The position numbers were made by a program, and so were the translations under genes. Below are positions 54,801 to 61,118 of a stretch of 64,000 nucleotides of DNA, piece after piece (the first letter of the stretch is position 1; each line of letters begins with the position of its first letter). The DNA is from Isoptericola peretonis (GTDB lineage Bacteria > Actinomycetota > Actinomycetes > Actinomycetales > Cellulomonadaceae), in the NCBI GenBank assembly GCA_023241745.1, contig JALQCY010000004.1:186001-250000 (forward strand), given 5' to 3'. The notes under the pieces are model-generated. The model was not told the DNA's origin. It saw only the letters and a list, made by a program, of their open reading frames with translations, and searched no databases.

Positions 54801-55445
54801 ATCGCGATGAAGGACCTCGAGATCCGCGGCGCGGGCAACCTGCTGGGCGGCGAGCAGTCGGGGCACATCGCCGGCGTCGGCTTCGACCTGTACGTGCGCA
54901 TGGTCGGGGAGGCCGTCGCCGCCTACCGCGGCGAGCGCGAGGAGGAGCAGCCCGAGGTCACCATCGAGCTGCCCGTGGACGCGCACCTGCCCGAGTCGTA
55001 CATCGCGACCGAGCGGCTGCGGCTCGAGGCGTACAAGAAGATCGCCTCCGCGCAGGACGCGGCCGCGCTGGCCGAGGTGCGGGCCGAGCTGGTGGACCGC
55101 TACGGCACGCTGCCCGACGTCGCGTCCGCGCTGTTCGAGGTGGCGGACTTCCGCAACCACGCCCGGCGCGCCGGGCTCACCGACGTCACCGCGCAGGGCA
55201 AGTTCGTCCGGTTCGCGCCGGTGGACCTGGCGGAGTCGGCGCAGCTGCGGCTCAAGCGGCTGTACCCGGGCACGATCCTCAAGCCCGCCATCCGGGCGGT
55301 CCTCGTCCCGTTCCCGACGACGGCGCGCATCGGCGGCCGTCCCCTGCGCGGCGCCGAGGTGCTCGCGTGGGCGCGGCAGCTCATCGACGCCGTCGTGCTG
55401 GGGGAGGTCTCCGCGGCGGCGAGCGTCGGCACCGGGTCGCGCTGA
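51843..55445 (+). CDS. mfd: transcription-repair coupling factor
   Basis: Mfd removes RNA polymerase stalled at DNA lesions and recruits UvrA. The 1200-residue product has the N-terminal UvrB-like modules ([36 protein letters not shown]), the polymerase-interaction domain ([16 protein letters not shown]), and a RecG-type translocase with Walker A GDVGYGKT (670-677) and DEEQRFG (771). The TRG region is [21 protein letters not shown], and the C-terminal TRCF domain autoinhibits UvrA binding. The ATG at 51843 starts [11 protein letters not shown]; a start 102 bases upstream is open but not family-like. It is the first conserved gene after the accessory region. Confidence 0.96.
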   Translation: [1200 protein letters not shown]

Positions 55446-55485
55446 CACTGCGGCCCTTCAGCCCTTCAGTCGTCGGCCCTGCCGG

Positions 55486-55914
55486 TCAGCCGAACGACTG
55501 CGCCGTCGCGTGCTCGACGTCGACGAGGAACGCGATGCGCTCCTCGCCGCGCGGGTAGTCGGCCCCGGTGTACAGGCGGGAGATCCGGTCGACCACGGCC
55601 CAGCCGGTGTCGCCCACCAGGACGCAGCTGACGTGACCCCGGAGCATCGCCATCTCCCACGGCCGCTCGGAGTGGGTCACGGAGATGGCGACGCGCGGGT
55701 CGCGGTCCACGTTGCGCGCCTTCTGCGAGCGCAGGCCCGTGAGGAAGGCGAGCCGGTCGCCCTCCCACGCCACCCACAGCGGCACGCTGTGCGGCGAGCC
55801 GTCGGGCAGCAGCGTCGCGAGGTGCGCCACGTGCGGCTCCGCGACGAGCGAGCGGGCCAGGTCGGGCAGGTGGCCGGGCCCGAGGCCCGGTGCGGAGGTC
55901 GGTGCCGGGTTCAT
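55486..55914 (-). CDS. pyridoxamine 5'-phosphate oxidase-fold protein
   Basis: The 142-residue protein has the split-barrel PPOX fold: VAEPHVAHLATLLPDGSPHSVPLWVAWEGDRLAFLTG is the typical first half, followed by KARNVDRDPRVAISVTH. Actinobacterial members bind FMN or F420 and reduce varied substrates, so the cofactor cannot be fixed from sequence. It is convergent with mfd, 40 bases apart, and divergent from the next membrane protein. Confidence 0.85.
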   Translation of the reverse strand: MNPAPTSAPGLGPGHLPDLARSLVAEPHVAHLATLLPDGSPHSVPLWVAWEGDRLAFLTGLRSQKARNVDRDPRVAISVTHSERPWEMAMLRGHVSCVLVGDTGWAVVDRISRLYTGADYPRGEERIAFLVDVEHATAQSFG

Positions 55915-55952
55915 GCGGTGGTGACTCCGCCTCGCGCCCGGACTGATCGCCC

Positions 55953-56002
55953 GGGGGAAATCTGCGTCTCGGCAGGTAGGAACGCCGCCCCGTCCTTAGC
56001 AT
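55953..56002 (+). promoter_or_regulatory. possible box promoter, weaker
   Basis: CGGGGGAAATCTG (centre 55957-55959) differs from the box consensus at the conserved T. A -10 TAGCAT begins at 55997, 40 bases on. Only one box is present. It may be a distant member of the same regulon or chance. Confidence 0.35.
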
Positions 56003-56083
56003 GAGCCGGGGAGGGCACGCAAGGGTGCTCGGCCGCGTCGTCCGAGGCAGCGCGACCAGGCGGCGGTGACGGACGGAGATGCG

Positions 56084-57499
56084 ATGAGCGGCACGACCGA
56101 GGGCGCAGGTGCGTCGGGACAGATCGACGCGGCCGCGCGGCTGGCCGCGCTCGAGCGCGAGAACGCCGAGCTGCGCGCGCGGCTGGCGGCCGGCGGGGGG
56201 CCGCCGGTCGTCGTGACGGCGGCCCCGCCGCCGACCGCGCCGCGGGAACCGCGTCACCGCGGCCGAGCCGCCGCGGCCGTCGTCCTCGTCGTCCTCGGAG
56301 CGCTGCTCGCGCCCGTCGCGGTGATCGCCGCCTGGGCGGAGCGCACTCTGACCGACACCGACCGGTACGTCGCGACGATCGGGCCGCTCGCCGCGGACCC
56401 GACGGTCCAGGCCGCCGTCGCCGGCCGCCTCACCACCGTGGTCATGGACCAGATCGACGTGGACGCGGTCCTGGGCACGGTGGTCGACGGCCTGGAGGAG
56501 CGGGGTGTCGGGCCGCGCGCGACGGAGGCGCTGACCCAGCTCGAGGGGCCATTGACCAGCGGCGTCGAGTCGTTCGTCCGCCGCGCGGCCGACAACGTGG
56601 TCACGAGCGACGCGTTCACGGACGCCTGGGTGCAGGCCAACCGGGTGGCGCACCAGCAGCTCGTCGCGACCATGGAGGGCGAGGGCGGCGAGCTGCTGCA
56701 GATCGGCGAGGACGGGCAGCTCACCATCCAGCTCTCCGGCATGATCGCGCTGCTCAAGGAGCGCCTGGTCGAGCGGGGCCTGGGCGTCGCGGCGCGGATC
56801 CCGGAGGTGAACGCCACCTTCACCCTGATGGAGACCTCGCAGCTGGTGCAGGTGCAGAACCGGTACGCCCAGGTCGTGGCGCTCGGCACCTGGCTGCCGT
56901 GGATCGCCCTCGGCCTGCTCGCCGCGGGCGTCCTCGTCGCGCGGCACAAGCTGCGGACGCTGGTCGTCGCCGGCCTGGCGCTCGCCGCGGGGATGGTGGT
57001 GCTGGCGATCGGGCTCGCGATCGCGCGCGGGCTCTACCTGAACGCGCTGAGCGACGTGGTGCTGCGCCTCGACGCGGCCGAGATCCTCTTCGACCAGACG
57101 CTGTCGTTCCTGCGGGTCACGCTGCGGACGGTCGGGGTGCTCGGGCTCGTCGTGGCGCTGGTCGCGTACCTGGCCGGGGGCAGCGCGTCGGCCCGGGCGC
57201 TGCGCGCGGGGACCGTGCGCGGGTTCGCGCGGCTGCGCGAGTACGGCGAGGGGCGCGGCGTCTCGACCGGCCCCGTGGGCGAGTGGCTGGGGCGGTACCG
57301 CACCGCCGCCCGGGTGGCGGTGATCGGGGTGGCCGCGCTGGTGCTGCTGCTCGCGAAGTCCCCGTCGCCGGGGCTCGTCGTCGGCACGGCCGTCGTCGCG
57401 GGCCTGGTGATCGCGGTGCTCGAGCTCGTGGCCCGCCCGCCGCGGCCCGAGGACACCGGGCCCCGCGACGCCGCCGACGCGCCGGTGGCGACGTCGTGA
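56084..57499 (+). CDS. multi-pass membrane protein of unknown function
   Basis: The 471-residue protein begins with a short coiled coil (AARLAALERENAELRARLAAG), then one TM helix (AAAVVLVVLGALLAPVAVIAAWA). An extracytoplasmic region of about 200 residues follows (TDTDRYVATIGPLAADPTVQAAVAGRLTTVV and repeats of helical segments). Near the C-terminus are five or so TM helices. The TDTDRYVATVxPLAxDP pattern is common in actinobacterial integral membrane proteins with no known role. The ATG at 56084 follows GGAGAT; a GTG at 56066 is possible. I do not recognise a function. Confidence 0.8.
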   Translation: MSGTTEGAGASGQIDAAARLAALERENAELRARLAAGGGPPVVVTAAPPPTAPREPRHRGRAAAAVVLVVLGALLAPVAVIAAWAERTLTDTDRYVATIGPLAADPTVQAAVAGRLTTVVMDQIDVDAVLGTVVDGLEERGVGPRATEALTQLEGPLTSGVESFVRRAADNVVTSDAFTDAWVQANRVAHQQLVATMEGEGGELLQIGEDGQLTIQLSGMIALLKERLVERGLGVAARIPEVNATFTLMETSQLVQVQNRYAQVVALGTWLPWIALGLLAAGVLVARHKLRTLVVAGLALAAGMVVLAIGLAIARGLYLNALSDVVLRLDAAEILFDQTLSFLRVTLRTVGVLGLVVALVAYLAGGSASARALRAGTVRGFARLREYGEGRGVSTGPVGEWLGRYRTAARVAVIGVAALVLLLAKSPSPGLVVGTAVVAGLVIAVLELVARPPRPEDTGPRDAADAPVATS

Positions 57500-57563
57500 C
57501 GGTTCGGTGAGCGGTCGGCGAGCGGTGCCGGTCCGGTCGGCTGCCCCGCTAGCGTGACGCGGC

Positions 57564-58475
57564 GTGACCACCACCGACGTCGAGATCACCGCCGACCTGA
57601 TCCGGGACCTGCTGCGCGAGCAGCACCCCGACCTCGCGCACCTGCCGCTGCGGCTGGGCGCCCGCGGCTGGGACAACCAGCTGTGGCGGCTGGGGGACGA
57701 CCTCGCCGTGCGGCTGCCCTGGGCCACCGAGTCTGCCGACGCGCTGCTGCGCAAGGAGCACGCCTGGCTGCCGGGCCTCGCCCCGCACCTGCCGCTCCCG
57801 GTGCCCGTGCCGCAGCGGCTCGGCGAGCCCGGCGCGCTGTTCGGGCGGCCGTGGGTCGTCACCACCTGGGTGCCCGGCGAGCCCGCCGACCGCGCGCCGG
57901 TGACACGACCCGAGGCGGCCGACGTCCTCGCCGGGTTCCTGTCGGCGCTGCACCGGCCCGCCCCGGACGAGGCCCCGGTGGGCCGCGGCCGGGGCGGCCC
58001 GCTGGCGGACCACACCGAGGGGTTCGAGCGAGGCCTCGCGGAGGTGTCCGAGCGCGGACTGGTCCCGGACCCCGAGGCCGTGCGCGCCGTGTGGCAGGAC
58101 GCCCTCGACGCCCCCGCGTGGGACGGCCCGCCGGTGTGGCTGCACGCCGACCTGCACCCGGCCAACGTCCTCACCGCGGACGGCGGCCTGTGCGGCGTCG
58201 TCGACTTCGGCGACCTCTGCGCGGGCGACCCGGCCTACGACCTCGCGGGCGCGTGGCGTCTCCTGCCCGACGGCGCCGTCGACCGCTTCTACGCGCGCTA
58301 CCGACCCGGCGCGGACGGCGCGACACGGCGTCGCGCGCGCGGGTGGGCGGCCGGGTCCGCGATCGGTGGGCTCCTCGTCGGGGACGCCGGTGACCACGGT
58401 CGCCCGGGCGGCAAGTCCTCGTGGGGCCCGCCCGCGCGGGCGACGCTGGCCCGGCTCGTCGCGTCCCGACCCTGA
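57564..58475 (+). CDS. aminoglycoside phosphotransferase-fold kinase
   Basis: The 303-residue protein has the APH fold: LGARGWDNQLWRLGDDLAVRLPW for the nucleotide-binding lobe, WLHADLHPANVL with the catalytic Asp, and VVDFGDLCAGDPAYDLA as the metal-binding DxD/DFG equivalent. The family phosphorylates aminoglycosides, homoserine, choline or other small molecules, so resistance cannot be claimed. A -10 TAGCGT (57550-57555) lies eight bases before the GTG, so the mRNA is probably leaderless. Confidence 0.87.
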   Translation: MTTTDVEITADLIRDLLREQHPDLAHLPLRLGARGWDNQLWRLGDDLAVRLPWATESADALLRKEHAWLPGLAPHLPLPVPVPQRLGEPGALFGRPWVVTTWVPGEPADRAPVTRPEAADVLAGFLSALHRPAPDEAPVGRGRGGPLADHTEGFERGLAEVSERGLVPDPEAVRAVWQDALDAPAWDGPPVWLHADLHPANVLTADGGLCGVVDFGDLCAGDPAYDLAGAWRLLPDGAVDRFYARYRPGADGATRRRARGWAAGSAIGGLLVGDAGDHGRPGGKSSWGPPARATLARLVASRP

Positions 58476-58495
58476 CCCGCCGGGGGATGCGCGGG

Positions 58496-59743
58496 TCACG
58501 GCTCTGGTGTCGACGCCTCACCGGGTGGGCGTCCCGGAGGCCCGACAGGAGCGCTCGGGGTGGCGAGCAGCGCCCCGACCACGTCCGCCAGCCGCGCGAG
58601 CGCCGCCCGGTCGGGCGCCGGCGCGGAGCGGAGCAGGTGGCCGAGCACGTGACGTATCCGCCGGAGCACCATCGGCGACGCGGCCGCGGCGGGCAGCAGG
58701 TCCCCGACACCGGTGCCGACGTAGTCCTCCCAGGTCGGCACGACCAGGCGAACCCGGACCTCGCCGTCGTCGTCGAGCACGTCCGCGACGCCGAGGTCGC
58801 GCGTGACGAGGCGCCGCAGGAGCCCGTCGGTGGCGTCGATCGCCTCCACGGCGCTCGCGGGGTCGTTGACCGCCGGGGACAACGACTTGAGGGCGATGTC
58901 GGCCAGGAGGCGGAAGGCGAACATCGGGTCCTGGTCGAACGACCGCTCGGTGCCCCGGACGACTGCCCCGCGGACGACGGAGTCCGGCAGGGTACCGCCG
59001 TGGACTGTCGCGAGCGTCGTCCCCTCGTGCACCGTCTCGCCCACCGCGACGTGATAGCTCACGACGGCGTCGGCCCGGGCCGCGGCGAGCACGAGGCGGT
59101 GCAGGTCGAGCTGCTGCACGACGCCCGCCCGTCCGGTCCACGTCACGGCCCGCTGCGACGGCGAGGGCTCGGGCGGTGCGACGTGCCGTCCGCTCGCGGA
59201 CCCGCGGGGCGGGTAGCGGTGGTCGATGACGCGCCGCCCTCGCGTCGTGATCTCCTCGAGCACGGACGACAGCTGGATGGACTCGAACGCGCGAGCCTGC
59301 ACCCGGCGGATCAGCCACACGCACGCCAGCACCCCGAGGATCGCCCCGCACGGAACGAGGACCGAGACCCGGTGCCGGTCGGCGCCGGTCACGGCTGCGA
59401 CCGTGCAGAACACGAACACCCCGATCGCGAAGGCGAAGGTCCGCCACACCATCGGGTCGTCGCGGAACAGACCCAGGCGTGGCGAGAAGGCGCCGGCCGA
59501 CCACTGGATGACGCCGAAGAGGAGCGAGTAGACCACGCTGACCACGCCGACCACCCCGATGCCGAGGGTGACCAGAGGCTCCACCAGCCCTCGGCCGTCC
59601 ACCGAGGGGCCGACGCCGGACAGCGGCAGCACCAGTCCCGCGACGGCGCCCGCACCCGCGCCCAGGAGCTGGACGATGCCGGACCGGAGCCGGCGTCGCG
59701 CCCGGAGCAGGCGGAGGTACGGCGAGTGCCGGGGGAGCCCCAT
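58496..59743 (-). CDS. DUF2254 family membrane protein
   Basis: The 415-residue protein has four N-terminal transmembrane helices (SGIVQLLGAGAGAVAGLVLPL, LVTLGIGVVGVVSVVYSLLFGVIQW and two more). A soluble part follows with FDQDPMFAFRLLADIALKSLSPAVNDPASAVEAID, the DUF2254 hallmark. Its role is unknown. It is close to SHOCT and DUF6325-like genes on the same strand, a grouping often seen near stress-related actinobacterial genes. Confidence 0.88.
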   Translation of the reverse strand: MGLPRHSPYLRLLRARRRLRSGIVQLLGAGAGAVAGLVLPLSGVGPSVDGRGLVEPLVTLGIGVVGVVSVVYSLLFGVIQWSAGAFSPRLGLFRDDPMVWRTFAFAIGVFVFCTVAAVTGADRHRVSVLVPCGAILGVLACVWLIRRVQARAFESIQLSSVLEEITTRGRRVIDHRYPPRGSASGRHVAPPEPSPSQRAVTWTGRAGVVQQLDLHRLVLAAARADAVVSYHVAVGETVHEGTTLATVHGGTLPDSVVRGAVVRGTERSFDQDPMFAFRLLADIALKSLSPAVNDPASAVEAIDATDGLLRRLVTRDLGVADVLDDDGEVRVRLVVPTWEDYVGTGVGDLLPAAAASPMVLRRIRHVLGHLLRSAPAPDRAALARLADVVGALLATPSAPVGPPGRPPGEASTPEP

Positions 59744-59770
59744 GACCGGCCGTGACCCGACCCGGGGCGC

Positions 59771-60151
59771 TCAGCCCAGGGCCTTCTCCTTGAGGGCCCC
59801 GAACTCCCTGTCGTCGATCACCCCGGCGTCGTACAGGGCCTTGGCCTCGGTGATCTGCGACGCGGCGGTCGAGCCGCCGGCGGTGGCACGGATGTACGCA
59901 TCGGTCTCCGCACGGGCCGCGCTCGCCCTCGTCAGCTGGCGCTCTGCCATCCCGCGGCCGCGGGCGATCAGGTACACGAGCGCCGAGAAGAACGGCACGA
60001 CGATCAGGGCGACGACCCACAGCGCCTTCCACCAGCCGTTCAGGCCCCGGTCCCGGAAGAGGTCGCCGATGATGTGGAACAGCACCATCAGGTACATGAC
60101 GAACGCGAACCACCAGAGCATGAGCCAGAACCAGTCCATGAAGCTGTCCAC
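59771..60151 (-). CDS. PLDc_N/SHOCT domain membrane protein
   Basis: The 126-residue protein has two transmembrane helices (MDWFWLMLWWFAFVMYLMVLFHIIG and WWKALWVVALIVVPFFSALVYLIARG) typical of the PLDc_N region. The C-terminal SHOCT motif (ITEAKALYDAGVIDDREFGALKEKALG) is a short domain thought to mediate oligomerisation. The GTG at 60151 has AGGAGG upstream; an internal ATG at 60139 is also possible. Confidence 0.85.
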   Translation of the reverse strand: MDSFMDWFWLMLWWFAFVMYLMVLFHIIGDLFRDRGLNGWWKALWVVALIVVPFFSALVYLIARGRGMAERQLTRASAARAETDAYIRATAGGSTAASQITEAKALYDAGVIDDREFGALKEKALG

Positions 60152-60187
60152 GGGACTGCCCTCCTTGCGGTCGGTGCGGATGGTCCC

Positions 60188-60475
60188 TCAGCCGGCGAGG
60201 AGCCGGGCCTTCTGAGCAGCGAACTCGGCGTCGGTGAGCACACCGTTGTCGCGCAGCTGCCCGAGCCGTTCCAGCTGCGCGATCACGTCCGAGCCGCCGG
60301 CCGGTGCGGGGGCCGCCTGCGGCGGCGGGGCCGCGTAGGCCTGCTGCTGCGGCGGGGGTGCGTACTCCTCCTGCGCGGCCCATCGGCCCGCCTGGCGCCG
60401 CGATACGCGGTTCGACACCGCGGTCGCCGTGCCGGCGACCACGGCCGTGCGTGCCATGCCTCGGATCAGTCCCAT
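60188..60475 (-). CDS. small SHOCT domain protein
   Basis: The 95-residue protein has a basic N-terminus (MGLIRGMARTAVVAGTATAVSNRVSRRQ), a Pro/Gln/Ala linker and a C-terminal SHOCT motif (DVIAQLERLGQLRDNGVLTDAEFAAQKARLLAG). It has no membrane helix of full length. It lies 36 bases upstream of the PLDc_N/SHOCT gene on the same strand, so the two are probably co-transcribed and may interact through their SHOCT domains. Confidence 0.85.
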   Translation of the reverse strand: MGLIRGMARTAVVAGTATAVSNRVSRRQAGRWAAQEEYAPPPQQQAYAAPPPQAAPAPAGGSDVIAQLERLGQLRDNGVLTDAEFAAQKARLLAG

Positions 60476-60509
60476 CGTGTGCCTCTTCCAGGTGTGCCGG
60501 GGTGCAGGG

Positions 60510-60953
60510 TCAGGCGTTGCTCCGCGTCTCGAGCGCGTCGAGCGCGGCGACGACGTCGTCGGCGGGGATCCGGCCGCTCGCGACCACCTCGGCGCCGACG
60601 TCGCGCATGGCAGTGACGAAGGGCCCGGCCCAGGTGTTCTCGTACACGATCAGGCCGACCGCGTTGCCGGGGGCGATCAGTGAGGCGCTCCCGGAGAGGT
60701 CGTCGTCGTCCAGCAGCCCGGACTGCACGCCCTCGAACACGGCGAGGTCGAGCTCTCCGTCCTGGTCGAGGTCGGTGAGCGCCACCCCGACGACGTCGCC
60801 GGCGTCGGTCACCTTCGCGACCCGGAGGTCGAGGATGCGGATGATCCCGCGTTCCACCAGGTCGAGCAGCGCCGCCAGGCCGCGGCCCTCGAGCCTCGCG
60901 CCGGGAAACTCCACGACCAGGTAGTCGATCGGTCCTACGTCCTGTCCGGTCAT
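60510..60953 (-). CDS. DUF6325-like small protein
   Basis: The 147-residue protein begins MTGQDVGPIDYLVVEFPGARLEGRGLAALLDLVERGIIRILDL, which repeats closely in the partial gene at the end of the window (DLLEYLLVAVPAAERLDGVVATVVGLVRSGSI). The rest is acidic (DLDQDGELDLAVFEG, LDDDDLSGSASLI) and ends with a helix. Members are small stress-associated proteins of unknown function. The ATG at 60953 is chosen because the conserved region starts there; the longer upstream frame is not conserved in the paralogue. Confidence 0.8.
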   Translation of the reverse strand: MTGQDVGPIDYLVVEFPGARLEGRGLAALLDLVERGIIRILDLRVAKVTDAGDVVGVALTDLDQDGELDLAVFEGVQSGLLDDDDLSGSASLIAPGNAVGLIVYENTWAGPFVTAMRDVGAEVVASGRIPADDVVAALDALETRSNA

Positions 60954-61018
60954 CGGTGGTCCTCCAGGGTGGCGGGGCGGGGGCGGTTCTGCCCGCGACC
61001 GACAGGCTCGCACCGCCG

Positions 61019-61063
61019 GGGGTGGTCCCACACCACCCCGCGAGGGGTGGTGCCTCACCACCC
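61019..61063. promoter_or_regulatory. inverted-repeat cluster upstream of the P-type ATPase
   Basis: CACCACCCC and GGGGTGGTG (61031-61039, 61044-61052) flank GCGA, and further copies of GGGTGGT (61020-61026) and ACCACCC (61057-61063) lie on each side. Four half-sites of GGGTGGT in 45 bases suggest a regulator site or paired RNA hairpins. The region separates the divergent DUF6325-like and ATPase genes. Confidence 0.6.
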
Positions 61064-61118
61064 GGCGCTCCGCCACGATCGGTCGTGACGTTTCCCCGCC
61101 GACACTCGGAGGCGACCG

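Noticed and set aside
57564..58475. Aminoglycoside resistance gene
   Set aside because: The APH fold covers many small-molecule kinases and no context supports resistance.
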